From positions 437,001 to 501,000 of the forward strand of contig NZ_CP071604.1 of assembly GCF_017357225.1 (NCBI RefSeq): a stretch of 64,000 bases of DNA. Reading direction: 5' to 3'. The notes under the pieces were generated by a model, which was given only the letters and a program-made list of their open reading frames with translations, did no database searches and was not told the origin of the DNA. Positions 1-9,113 of this stretch are shown here, one piece after another; position 1 is the first letter of the stretch; every line of letters begins with the position of its first letter. This DNA is from Rhizobium binae. Lineage in GTDB: Bacteria > Pseudomonadota > Alphaproteobacteria > Rhizobiales > Rhizobiaceae. Made by a program: the position numbers and the translations under genes.

Positions 1-2330
1 TTGGCGCCGGCCGCCGCACAGGCGCCGGCAATGACGGCGAGCAGGCGCGGATGGTCGGGCGACAGCACCGTGATCTCGGTGATGGCGTGAAAACTGTCGG
101 TCCGCACCATGGTGGCGAGCGCCTGGCCCGCCTTGTCGGCCTGGCGGATAAAATGCGCATGGCGGAGTTGGTCTTCCAGCGGCACGGAGAGCAGATAGGG
201 CTGGTAATGCAGCTTGGTATAGGTATTGCGGTCCTTCTGGCTCCAGTCGGAGAGCGCACCACGCAGCGCCTCAGCGGCGGCGTTCGCCCGCTCCTTGCGG
301 GAGACTTCCGAGAAACCGCCGGCCAGAAGCAGTTCGGTTTCATAATAGAGCGTACGCAGAAGCTGGCCCTTCCAGCCGTTCCAGACGCCGGGGCCGACGG
401 CGCGGATATCGCAGATCGTCAGGATCAACAGCATCTTCAGCCGGTCGAGCGACTGCACCCGGTCGGCGAAGTCGGTGATGGTCTTGCGGTCGGTGAGGTC
501 GCGGGTCTGCGCCACCATCGACATGGTCAGATGCTCCTCGATCAGCCAGACGACGAGTTCCGTCTGCTTATGCGACAGGCCGAAACGGGCGCAGAGCTTG
601 CGGGCGACGCGGGCGCCGGCGATCGAGTGATCCTCCAGCCGGCCCTTGGCGATGTCGTGGAGAAGAACGGCGACGTAGAGCGCCTCGCGATCCTCGATAT
701 TGGCAATCAGTTTGTTGGCCAGCGGATGCAGATCCTCGGCGCGCCCCTTGTCGATCTCGGAGAGAACATCGACGGTGCGGATCAGATGCTCGTCGACCGT
801 ATAGTGGTGATACATGTTGAACTGCATCATCGCGACGATCTTGCCGAAATCGGGAATGAAGCGGCCGAGCACGCCGGCCTCGTTCATGCGGCGCAGGATC
901 AGCGCCGGGTCGCGCTTCGATGTCAGGATCGACATGAACAGGCGGTTGGCCTCGTCGTTTTCCCTGAGGCGGTTGTCGATCAGGGCAAGCGAACGGGTGA
1001 CGCGTTTCAGCGCATCGGGATGAAATTCCAGCCCATTGATGTCGGCGACATGGAAGAGCCGCAGGATGCTGACCGGATCGCGCTTGAAGACATCCGGGTC
1101 GGCAAGCGCGATGCGGCCGCGGTCTTCGACGAATTCGACGCTGCCGGCGATCTTGCGGGTGCGGTGCGTGAACCGGCTGATGACGCCGGTAAGGCCGGGG
1201 ATCGACTTCGCCTGCTGGTCTTCGAGCGCGGCGCACAGGATGCGGGTCAAATCGCCGACATCCTTGGCAACGAGGAAGTAATGCTTCATGAAGCGCTCGA
1301 CGGCCGAAAGGCCGGGGCGGGTGTGATAGCCGAAGGCTTCGGCGATCTCGCGCTGGATGTCGAAGGACAGCCGCTCCTCGGCCTTACCGGTCAGGAAGTG
1401 CATATGGCAGCGCACCGCCCAGAGGAAATCGTCGGCCTTCTCGAGCAGGCGGTATTCGTGCTTGGAAAGCACGCCGAGCTTGACCAGCTCCGCCTGGTCG
1501 CGCACGTGATAATAATATTTCGAGATCCAGAACAGCGTGTGCAGGTCGCGAAGCCCGCCCTTACCTTCCTTGACGTTCGGCTCGACGAGATAACGCGTGT
1601 CGCCTGCCTTGCGGTGGCGTTCGTCGCGCTCGGCAAGCTTGGCGGCGATGAACTCCGGGCCGGTGCCGGTGACGATTTCCTTGTCGAAGCGGGCCTCGAG
1701 CTCGGTTTCCAGCCGCTGCAAGCCGCAGATGAAGCGCATTTCCAAAATGGCGGTGCGGATCGTCATGTCGGACTTGGAAAGCGCGATGCATTCGTCCACC
1801 GTGCGGGTGGCGTGGCCGACCTTGAAGCCCATGTCCCAGAGCACGTAGAGCATGAATTCAACCGCCTTGTGCGTCTCTTCCGCCGGCCGCGGCAGGAAGA
1901 GGAAGAGCAGGTCGATATCCGAGCCCGGCGCCAGCGTGTCACGGCCATAGCCGCCGACGGCGGTGACGGCGAACTTGTCCTTCTGCTGCGGAAAGATATG
2001 GGCGGTGGCGAAATTGTGGAGGACGGTGATGATCTGGTCCTGCAGCCAGGAGATCCGGTAGGCGCAGTTGAGCCCGCTGCCATCGGCGGCAAGGGCCGCG
2101 CGCGCCTTCTGCCGGCCCTCGGTGCTCGCCTTCTTCAGGATGGCGAGGAGATCGGCGCGCATGATGTCGGGCCGGTTCCGGTTGGCTTCGGCAACGGCAT
2201 CGCACTGGTTTTGCAGCAGTTCGGTGTCGAGGATCCTGGAGAAATCGAGGTCGCGCATTGCTTTCGCCGGAGTGGCGCCCTGTTCATGCCGGGCTGCCGG
2301 TTCGCGGCCTGCCAATGGTTTCGTCTGCAT
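1..2330 (-). CDS. glnD: Bifunctional [protein-PII] uridylyltransferase/uridylyl-removing enzyme, partial (3' end outside window)
   Basis: GlnD uridylylates PII proteins when nitrogen is scarce and removes UMP when glutamine is high, so it sets the nitrogen status signal read by NtrB/NtrC and glutamine synthetase. Read on the minus strand, the nucleotidyltransferase signature [17 protein letters not shown] appears early (near plus position 1930), a metal-binding HD motif ([11 protein letters not shown]) near plus 660, and the first ACT-domain residues at the left edge ([13 protein letters not shown]). The last roughly 190 residues lie outside the window. Two in-frame ATG starts exist. The one at 2330 follows AGAGG, while the one at 2258 lies closer to the usual family N-terminus but has no clear ribosome site, so the start is uncertain by 24 codons. 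It lies downstream of mutS and a small gene on the same strand. Confidence 0.96.
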   Translation of the reverse strand, partial: MQTKPLAGREPAARHEQGATPAKAMRDLDFSRILDTELLQNQCDAVAEANRNRPDIMRADLLAILKKASTEGRQKARAALAADGSGLNCAYRISWLQDQIITVLHNFATAHIFPQQKDKFAVTAVGGYGRDTLAPGSDIDLLFLFLPRPAEETHKAVEFMLYVLWDMGFKVGHATRTVDECIALSKSDMTIRTAILEMRFICGLQRLETELEARFDKEIVTGTGPEFIAAKLAERDERHRKAGDTRYLVEPNVKEGKGGLRDLHTLFWISKYYYHVRDQAELVKLGVLSKHEYRLLEKADDFLWAVRCHMHFLTGKAEERLSFDIQREIAEAFGYHTRPGLSAVERFMKHYFLVAKDVGDLTRILCAALEDQQAKSIPGLTGVISRFTHRTRKIAGSVEFVEDRGRIALADPDVFKRDPVSILRLFHVADINGLEFHPDALKRVTRSLALIDNRLRENDEANRLFMSILTSKRDPALILRRMNEAGVLGRFIPDFGKIVAMMQFNMYHHYTVDEHLIRTVDVLSEIDKGRAEDLHPLANKLIANIEDREALYVAVLLHDIAKGRLEDHSIAGARVARKLCARFGLSHKQTELVVWLIEEHLTMSMVAQTRDLTDRKTITDFADRVQSLDRLKMLLILTICDIRAVGPGVWNGWKGQLLRTLYYETELLLAGGFSEVSRKERANAAAEALRGALSDWSQKDRNTYTKLHYQPYLLSVPLEDQLRHAHFIRQADKAGQALATMVRTDSFHAITEITVLSPDHPRLLAVIAGACAAAGA

Positions 2331-2464
2331 GCGCTATAGCCTCTTTGCCCGGCGATTGACACGGGCCTTCATATTGCAAGAACCTTTAAATTTGGCGAAA
2401 TGGTGTTGGTCCGCTGCTGGATGCGGGACGCTTTGACGCAAGCAGCGGACTTTCCCGAAAAGCC

Positions 2465-2740
2465 TCAGCTCGCGAACTCGGCCTGCAGCGAATACAAGAC
2501 CTGCCGTGTCTCGCTCAGGATCTCCTCGAGCGTCTGGCGGTCGCATTCGCGATAGCCTGCCTTGGCGATTGAAGTGGCGAGCTCTGAGATTGTAGCGCAA
2601 CTGCGCGTCATTTTCAGCAGGCCGATCGGCGAGGTCCAGCCGCGCGCATTGCGGTCCCGGTCGGCGCGCCGCATCGTGTCGAGCATGGAGCAGATCAGCG
2701 AGAGGCGCTCGGTTTCGCGAACCAGCTTTTCCATGAACAT
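2465..2740 (-). CDS. Small hypothetical protein between mutS and glnD
   Basis: This 91-residue, mostly helical, charged protein has no family I recognise, no signal peptide and no membrane segment. It starts 11 bases after the mutS stop, has an AGGAG ribosome site just upstream, and uses GC-rich third positions like its neighbours. It runs in the same direction as mutS and glnD, so the three may be co-transcribed. A second in-frame ATG (third codon) is an alternative start. Being a real gene is supported by the tight spacing and ribosome site; the function is unknown. Confidence 0.6.
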   Translation of the reverse strand: MFMEKLVRETERLSLICSMLDTMRRADRDRNARGWTSPIGLLKMTRSCATISELATSIAKAGYRECDRQTLEEILSETRQVLYSLQAEFAS

Positions 2741-2751
2741 CGGCCGCGCTC

Positions 2752-5478
2752 CTATTTCAGCTTCTTCTTGAGATCGTAAAGCGCATCCATCGCCTCGCGC
2801 GGCGTCATGTCGTCGAGGTTCATCGCCTTCAACGCCTCCTCGACCTTGGACGGGCCACGGGCCGCGTCCTCGCGGCGCACGGCCACCTGGAAGAGCGGCA
2901 GGTCGTCGATCAGCTGGCTCGCCGGATTCTTGCGGTCGGCATCCTCGAGGCGGGTGAGCACGTCGCGGGCGCGCGCCACGACCGAGGCCGGAAGCCCGGC
3001 GAGCCGGGCGACCTGAATGCCGTATGAACGGTCGGCCGCACCGGGCCCGACCTCATGCAGGAAGATCACGTCGCCGTCCCATTCCTTGACGCGCATCGTG
3101 GCGTTCGATAGCCGGCCAAGTTTCTCCGACAGCACGGTCAGCTCGTGGAAGTGCGTGGCGAACAGGCCACGGCAGCGATTGGCCTCGTGCAGGTGCTCGA
3201 CAGCGGCCCAGGCGATCGACAGGCCGTCCAAGGTCGCGGTGCCGCGGCCGATCTCGTCGAGGATGACGAGCGAACGGTCGCTTGCCTGGTTGAGGATCGC
3301 AGCCGTCTCCACCATCTCGACCATGAAGGTCGAGCGCCCGCGCGCCAGGTCGTCGGAGGCGCCGACGCGCGAGAACAGCCGGTCGACAATGCCGATATGG
3401 GCTGATGTCGCCGGCACGAAAGAGCCCATCTGCGCCAGGAGCGCGATCAGCGCGTTCTGGCGCAGAAAGGTCGATTTACCGCCCATATTCGGGCCGGTCA
3501 GCAGCCAGATGGCGCCGTCCTTGGCACCGTCCTTCGGCGAAAGATCGCAATGGTTGGCGACGAAGGGGCCGCCCGCCTGCCGCCGCAGCGCCTGCTCGAC
3601 AACAGGATGACGGCCGCCTTCGATGGCAAACATCTTCGAGCCGTCGACCTGCGGCCGGCAATAGGCCTGCTCTTCGGCGAGCAGCGCGAGGCCGGCGGCG
3701 ACGTCGATCACGGCCAGCGCGCGGGCGCCCGATTTGATCGCCTCGGCTTCAGCGACCACGGCCGCCGTCATCCTGTCGAAGGCTTCGAGCTCGATCGACA
3801 GGGCCCGGTCGGCGGCATTGGCGATGCGGCTTTCGAGATCGGCAAGTTCGGTCGTGGTGAAGCGCATCGCGCTCGCCATCGTCTGGCGGTGGATGAAGCG
3901 CGCCTTGGCTTCCGCCGTATCGGTCATCGGCGAGGCATTGCCGGCGGTGACCTCGATGAAATAGCCGAGAATATTGTTGTGCTTGATCTTCAGCGAGCGG
4001 ATGCCGGTCTCCTCGGCATATTGCAGCTGCAGCCCGGCGATGACGCGGCGCGACTGGTCGCGCAGCGCCCGGACCTCGTCGAGTTCGCCGCTGGCGCCGT
4101 CACGCAGGAAACCGCCGTCGCGCTTGAGCAGCGGCAGCTCGTCGGCGAGCGTCTCGGCAAGCAGCGTTTCCAGGCTCGCGGGAAGCGCTTTCAGCCCCGA
4201 CAGCGCGTCGCCGAGTTCTTCCGGCAGCATGGCGTTGGCGAGCAGATCCGCGAGGCCGCTTGCGGCCTGCAGCCCCTGGCGGATGGCGGCAAGATCCCGC
4301 GGACCGCCGCGGTCGAGCGCCAGGCGGGAGAGCGCCCGCGGCATGTCGGGCACGTGTTTCAGCGTGTCGCGCAGCCGGCCGCAGAGCGAGGGCTCGTCGA
4401 TCAGAAAGCCGATCGAATCGAGCCGGGCATTGATGCGGGCGGGATCGGTGAGCGGCGACATCAGCCGTTCGGCGAGAAGCCTGGCGCCGCCGCCGGTGAC
4501 GGTGCGGTCGATCGCCTTCAGCAGCGAACCGTTGCGATCGCCCGACAGCGTGCGGGCAAGCTCGAGATTGGCGCGGGTGGCCGGGTCGATGAAAAGCGTC
4601 GAGGCGGCACTTTCCCGCTCGGGCTGCCCAAGCGGCGGACGCTCGGCGATCTGCGTCTTCTCGACATAGGCGACGGCGGCTGCGGCCGCCGCAAGCTCGG
4701 CGCGCGAGAAGCTGCCGAAGCCGTCCAGCGTCGAAACCCCGAAATAGCGGGCGATCCGGCCTTCGGCGCTGGCGCTGTCGAAGAGCACCGCCGGCTGCGG
4801 CACCGCCGTGCGGCCGAGCACGTCAAAGACGGGTTTCAGCTCGGGATCGTGGAAGATCGTATCGGGCAGGATCAGCTCGCGCGGATCGATGCGCAGAATG
4901 TCTGCGAGCAGCCGCGAACTTTCCGTCTCCGCCAGCCGGAAGACGCCGGTGGAAATGTCGATCCAGGCAAGCGCCAGCGCCGGTTCGGCGCCGCCGCGAA
5001 TGCGGGCGAGCGCCATCAGATAGTTGGATTCCGAGGGCGATAGCAGCTTTTCCTCGGTGATCGTGCCCGGCGTGACCAACCGTACGACATCGCGCTTGAC
5101 GACGGATTTGCCGCCGCGTTTCTTTGCTTCGGCCGGATCCTCGACCTGCTCGCAGACGGCGACGCGGAAGCCGAGCGAAATCAGCTTCTGCAGATAGTCG
5201 TCGGCGGCATGCACCGGCACGCCGCACATCGGGATATCCTGACCCATATGCTGACCGCGTTTCGTCAGCGTGATGCCGAGCGCGCGCGAAGCCTCCAGCG
5301 CATCCTCGAAGAACAGTTCGTAGAAGTCGCCCATGCGATAGAAGAGCAGCGAACCCGGATTGTTCGCCTTGATCTCGATATATTGCTCCATCATCGGCGT
5401 CGCCGAGGCACGGCTTTCCGCCGTGGCAAGCTCGGCAGCCGAAAAGGCTTCATTTCCTGTGTCTATTCGTGCGTTCAC
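2752..5478 (-). CDS. mutS: DNA mismatch repair protein MutS
   Basis: MutS recognises base mismatches and small loops and recruits MutL to start repair. The 908-residue product has the mismatch-binding Phe-x-Glu motif in the N-terminal domain (RMGDFYELF, about residue 50), connector, lever and clamp regions, and a C-terminal ABC-type ATPase with Walker [10 protein letters not shown] and a Walker B/signature stretch ([17 protein letters not shown]). Full length for the family. The start codon is GTG, the only fit to the conserved N-terminus, with GGAGGTGC further upstream. It reads away from tme, and the 113-bp gap must hold both promoters. I found no convincing -35/-10 pair there. Confidence 0.97.
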   Translation of the reverse strand: MNARIDTGNEAFSAAELATAESRASATPMMEQYIEIKANNPGSLLFYRMGDFYELFFEDALEASRALGITLTKRGQHMGQDIPMCGVPVHAADDYLQKLISLGFRVAVCEQVEDPAEAKKRGGKSVVKRDVVRLVTPGTITEEKLLSPSESNYLMALARIRGGAEPALALAWIDISTGVFRLAETESSRLLADILRIDPRELILPDTIFHDPELKPVFDVLGRTAVPQPAVLFDSASAEGRIARYFGVSTLDGFGSFSRAELAAAAAAVAYVEKTQIAERPPLGQPERESAASTLFIDPATRANLELARTLSGDRNGSLLKAIDRTVTGGGARLLAERLMSPLTDPARINARLDSIGFLIDEPSLCGRLRDTLKHVPDMPRALSRLALDRGGPRDLAAIRQGLQAASGLADLLANAMLPEELGDALSGLKALPASLETLLAETLADELPLLKRDGGFLRDGASGELDEVRALRDQSRRVIAGLQLQYAEETGIRSLKIKHNNILGYFIEVTAGNASPMTDTAEAKARFIHRQTMASAMRFTTTELADLESRIANAADRALSIELEAFDRMTAAVVAEAEAIKSGARALAVIDVAAGLALLAEEQAYCRPQVDGSKMFAIEGGRHPVVEQALRRQAGGPFVANHCDLSPKDGAKDGAIWLLTGPNMGGKSTFLRQNALIALLAQMGSFVPATSAHIGIVDRLFSRVGASDDLARGRSTFMVEMVETAAILNQASDRSLVILDEIGRGTATLDGLSIAWAAVEHLHEANRCRGLFATHFHELTVLSEKLGRLSNATMRVKEWDGDVIFLHEVGPGAADRSYGIQVARLAGLPASVVARARDVLTRLEDADRKNPASQLIDDLPLFQVAVRREDAARGPSKVEEALKAMNLDDMTPREAMDALYDLKKKLK

Positions 5479-5591
5479 GGAGGTGCAGTTTTTCCCAAAA
5501 AAACAGGTGCCAACCCTATCCGCGCGCCGCTATAGATGACAACAGCATTTGAGGAAGAGCAAAGCGTCGCCCACAGGACGTTGGAGGATTT

Positions 5592-7877
5592 ATGCCCGAT
5601 ATCGATAAGAAGGACCGGCCGACGACATCAGTGACCGACCAGGAGGCGCTCGATTTTCATGCGATGGGCCGGCCCGGCAAGCTGGAGATCAACCCGACCA
5701 AGCCGATGGCAACGCAGCGTGACCTGTCGCTCGCCTATTCCCCGGGTGTCGCCGTTCCCGTCAAGGCGATCGCCGCCGATCCGCAGACGGCCTATGATTA
5801 CACGGCACGCGGCAACATGGTCGCGGTCATTTCCAACGGCACGGCGATCCTCGGCCTCGGCAATCTCGGCGCGCTCGCCTCCAAGCCGGTCATGGAAGGC
5901 AAGTCGGTGCTGTTCAAGCGCTTCGCCGACGTCGATTCCATCGACCTCGAGATCGATACGGAAAATGTCGACGAGTTCATCAACTGCGTGCGTTTCCTCG
6001 GCCCCTCCTTCGGCGGCATCAACCTCGAGGACATCAAGGCGCCGGATTGCTTCGTCATCGAAAGCCGGCTGCGCGAGCTGATGGACATTCCCGTCTTCCA
6101 TGACGACCAGCACGGCACGGCGATCATCGCCGCCGCCGGCCTGATCAACGCGCTGGAACTGACCGGCCGCGACCTGAAGACGACCAAGCTCGTCTGCAAC
6201 GGCGCGGGTGCTGCGGCGATCGCCTGCGTCGAGCTCATCAAGGCAATGGGTTTTGCGCCTGACAACATCATCCTCTGCGACACAAAGGGCGTCATCTACC
6301 AGGGCCGCACCGAGGGCATGAACCAGTGGAAATCGGCGCATGCGGCAAAGACCGACGCCCGCACGCTGGAAGAGGCGATGAAGGGTGCCGATGTCATTTT
6401 CGGCCTGTCGCAGAAGGGCGCCTTCTCGGCCAAGATGATCCGCTCGATGGCGGATCGGCCGATCATCTTCGCCATGGCCAATCCCGATCCCGAAATCACC
6501 CCGGAAGAGGTGGCCCGCATCCGCGACGACGCCATCATGGCGACCGGCCGCTCGGACTATCCGAACCAGGTCAACAACGTCCTCGGCTTCCCCTATATCT
6601 TCCGCGGCGCGCTCGACGTGCGCGCCTCGACGATCAACGACGCAATGAAGATCGCCGCCGTCAAGGCGCTGGCCAATCTTGCCCGCGAGGACGTGCCCGA
6701 TGATGTGGTCGCCGCCTACCAGGGCAACCGGCCGCGTTTCGGCGCGCAATACATCATCCCGGTTCCGTTCGATCCGCGGCTGATTTCGGCCATCCCCGTC
6801 GCCGTCGCCGAGGCGGCGATCGAGACCGGCGTCGCCCGCAAGGTCATCACCGATATGGCCGGTTACGCCCGCGAGCTTTCCGCCCGCCGCGATCCGATCG
6901 CCTCGACCCTCGCCAGCCTCTATGAGCGCGTGCGCCGCCGCCCGAAGCGGATCGTCTTTGCCGAAGCCGAGGAAGAACAGGTCCTGCGCGCAGCACTTTC
7001 CTATGCCAACCAGGAGCTCGGCACCGCGCTCCTGCTCGGCCGCGAAGACCTGATCCGGGCGACCGCGGAGCGCGCCGGCATCGATCTCAACCGCCCCGGC
7101 CTCGAGATCGTCAACGCCCGTATCTCCACCCGTGTCGAAGCCTATATCGATTACCTCTATGCCAGGCTGCAGCGGAAGGGTTACCTTCACCGCGATGCCC
7201 AGCGGTTGATCCACAACGACCGCAACCATTTCGCCGCCACCATGGTAGCGCTCGGCGACGCCGACGGCATGGTGACGGGCATCACCCGCAACTATTCGAC
7301 CGCGCTCGAGGATGTGCGCCGCTGCATCGACGCAAAGCCCGGCCACCGTGTCATCGGCGTGTCGCTGGCGCTCTGCCGCGGCCGCACCGTCTTCGTTGCC
7401 GATACCGCGGTGCACGACATGCCGAGCGCCGAAGAGCTTGCCGATATCGCCGAGGAGGCCGCCGGCCTCGCACGGCGCATGGGCTATCCGCCGCGTGTCG
7501 CGTTGCTCGCCTATTCCACCTTCGGCCATCCCTCCGGAGAACGTTCCGAGCGGGTGCGCGAGGCGGTGAAGATCCTCGACAAGCGCCGCGTCGAATTCGA
7601 ATATGACGGCGAGATGGCCGCCGATGTGGCGCTGAACCGCAAGGTGATGGAGCAATATCCGTTCTGCCGGCTCTCCGGCCCCGCCAACGTGCTGGTCATG
7701 CCCGCCTTCCACTCGGCTTCGATCTCCACCAAGATGCTCCAGGAACTCGGCGGCTCGACGGTGATCGGTCCGATCCTCGTCGGCCTCGACAAGGCCGTGC
7801 AGATCACCTCGATGGGAGCCAAGGACAGCGACATCGTCAACATGGCGGCGATCGCCGCCTACGGGGCGGGGTCGTAA
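5592..7877 (+). CDS. tme: NADP-dependent malic enzyme with C-terminal phosphotransacetylase-like domain
   Basis: The enzyme oxidatively decarboxylates malate to pyruvate, supplying pyruvate and NADPH during growth on C4-dicarboxylates. The first ~430 residues are the malic enzyme module (SPGVAVPV near residue 50; FHDDQHGTA; dinucleotide-binding NGAGAAAIACVEL). The last ~320 residues resemble phosphotransacetylase (RRPKRIVFAEAEEEQ; SGPANVLVMPAFHSA), usually catalytically silent and regulatory. A GGAGG site precedes the ATG. Rhizobia have two such enzymes: Dme (NAD) and Tme (NADP). The mutS-adjacent position matches tme of Sinorhizobium, so I chose that symbol; cofactor preference itself is not read from the sequence. 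Confidence 0.93.
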   Translation: MPDIDKKDRPTTSVTDQEALDFHAMGRPGKLEINPTKPMATQRDLSLAYSPGVAVPVKAIAADPQTAYDYTARGNMVAVISNGTAILGLGNLGALASKPVMEGKSVLFKRFADVDSIDLEIDTENVDEFINCVRFLGPSFGGINLEDIKAPDCFVIESRLRELMDIPVFHDDQHGTAIIAAAGLINALELTGRDLKTTKLVCNGAGAAAIACVELIKAMGFAPDNIILCDTKGVIYQGRTEGMNQWKSAHAAKTDARTLEEAMKGADVIFGLSQKGAFSAKMIRSMADRPIIFAMANPDPEITPEEVARIRDDAIMATGRSDYPNQVNNVLGFPYIFRGALDVRASTINDAMKIAAVKALANLAREDVPDDVVAAYQGNRPRFGAQYIIPVPFDPRLISAIPVAVAEAAIETGVARKVITDMAGYARELSARRDPIASTLASLYERVRRRPKRIVFAEAEEEQVLRAALSYANQELGTALLLGREDLIRATAERAGIDLNRPGLEIVNARISTRVEAYIDYLYARLQRKGYLHRDAQRLIHNDRNHFAATMVALGDADGMVTGITRNYSTALEDVRRCIDAKPGHRVIGVSLALCRGRTVFVADTAVHDMPSAEELADIAEEAAGLARRMGYPPRVALLAYSTFGHPSGERSERVREAVKILDKRRVEFEYDGEMAADVALNRKVMEQYPFCRLSGPANVLVMPAFHSASISTKMLQELGGSTVIGPILVGLDKAVQITSMGAKDSDIVNMAAIAAYGAGS

Positions 7878-8122
7878 GGCTTGTCAGCATACGGCATTCA
7901 GCCGAGAGATCGGCGGACCTGGCCGTCAACCGCCTGCCGCCACCAACCGGGCGCGCGCCACGGGGGCCGACCCGGCAGGGGTCAGGGTGAGGCGCAGCCG
8001 CGGCGCAAGCCTTACGAGGGGTTCGTGTCGCCGATCTCGGCGTCACGGCGCGCCAAAGCGAGGATCGTCGACATCATCAGGCGATGACCTCGGCAAAGCC
8101 ACCGCTATTGCTCAGATCGTGA

Positions 8123-9004
8123 TCAGCTCGCGAAGCGGCCGGCGTCGGCGCCGTAATAGTTCAGATAGCGGTCGGAAATGCTGGAGATCGGCAGTACGAT
8201 CAGCACGTCTGTCGTGTTGAAGGCGTGATCGACGACCGCGCTGGAGCCGACCATCGCGCCGAGGCGCAGATATCCCTTGATGAGCGGCGGCAGGGCCATC
8301 AGCGCGCGCTTCGAATTGACCGCTTCGACCGGCATCAGGTCCATGTTGCGGGCGAGATGCGGCAGTGCGCCGACGGCCCACTCGTCCCTTGCCAGCACAT
8401 TGTGATAGAGGAAGGATAGTGCCAGTGCATGGCCTTCGAGATGGACGCCGGGGAATGAGGCGCAGCCGAACATGGCGCTCATGCCGTGCTTCAGCGCATA
8501 GGCCCAGTTGCCCTGCCACAGAAGCTCGACGGTGCGCTTGGTGCGGTATTCCGGCAGCACGCAGGAACGGCCGAGTTCCATGAAGCGCTTGTCCGGATGC
8601 CTGGCGATCAGCCCTTCGATCTCGAATTCGGAAGCCGAGTAAAAACCGCCGTTGGCCATGGCGACATCCTGGCGCAGCAGCCGATAGGTGCCGACGATCT
8701 GGTCTTCAGGATCGCCCTCGATCGCACGGTCGAGGACAAGAAGATGATCGCAGAAGGCATCATAAGCGTCGACATCACGCTGGCGGCGCATGGCGTCCAG
8801 CGGCAGCTGGGCTTTCATTTCGTCGACGAAGACTCGGTAGCGCACCGCCTGGGCGACGTCGATCTCGCGCGCCGTGCGAGCAAGGCGCGTTTCGAGATTG
8901 CCGATGCGGCCGAGGATATCGCCGTCCTTCTGGGCAGCAGCAGCCGTCGACGGCCGTGCAGCCTCCGAGGTGATGTCGCGATTGAGGATGTCGATGGAGG
9001 ACAT
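8123..9004 (-). CDS. olsB: L-ornithine N(alpha)-acyltransferase (lyso-ornithine lipid synthesis)
   Basis: OlsB transfers a 3-hydroxyacyl group from acyl-carrier protein to ornithine, the first step of ornithine lipid formation, a phosphorus-free membrane lipid made under phosphate starvation. The 293-residue protein has the GNAT-like OlsB fold: RYRVFVDEM near residue 55, VGTYRLLR, and the conserved ELGRSCVLPEYR with MFGCASFPG in the second half. GGAGA lies 8 bases before the ATG. Location two genes from mutS matches olsB in Sinorhizobium. OlsA is not in the window. The 245 bp between it and tme hold no gene I can support. Confidence 0.9.
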   Translation of the reverse strand: MSSIDILNRDITSEAARPSTAAAAQKDGDILGRIGNLETRLARTAREIDVAQAVRYRVFVDEMKAQLPLDAMRRQRDVDAYDAFCDHLLVLDRAIEGDPEDQIVGTYRLLRQDVAMANGGFYSASEFEIEGLIARHPDKRFMELGRSCVLPEYRTKRTVELLWQGNWAYALKHGMSAMFGCASFPGVHLEGHALALSFLYHNVLARDEWAVGALPHLARNMDLMPVEAVNSKRALMALPPLIKGYLRLGAMVGSSAVVDHAFNTTDVLIVLPISSISDRYLNYYGADAGRFAS

Positions 9005-9113
9005 GGCGATTCTCCGGTTGCCGGCTTATCGACGCCATAAAACACTTCTGTACGACAGGAAAGTGACATATTGCATTTCCCGAGGCAAGACGGGTGCCGG
9101 TCCCCCGGGGGCT

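Noticed and set aside
51..2339. Long plus-strand open frame of 762 codons
   Set aside because: It is the antisense shadow of glnD; its translation has no domain signature, whereas the minus strand encodes clear GlnD motifs.
5495..5530. Sigma-54 promoter upstream of mutS (TGGCAC followed by a T tract, minus strand)
   Set aside because: The required GC of the -12 element is replaced by T, so the match is not credible.
5628..7712. Long minus-strand open frame of 694 codons
   Set aside because: Shadow of tme; composition rich in D, G, R and H typical of antisense GC-rich DNA, with no family motifs.
7881..8087. Small open frames in the tme-olsB gap
   Set aside because: Both strands give short, Arg/Pro-rich translations without ribosome sites or similarity.
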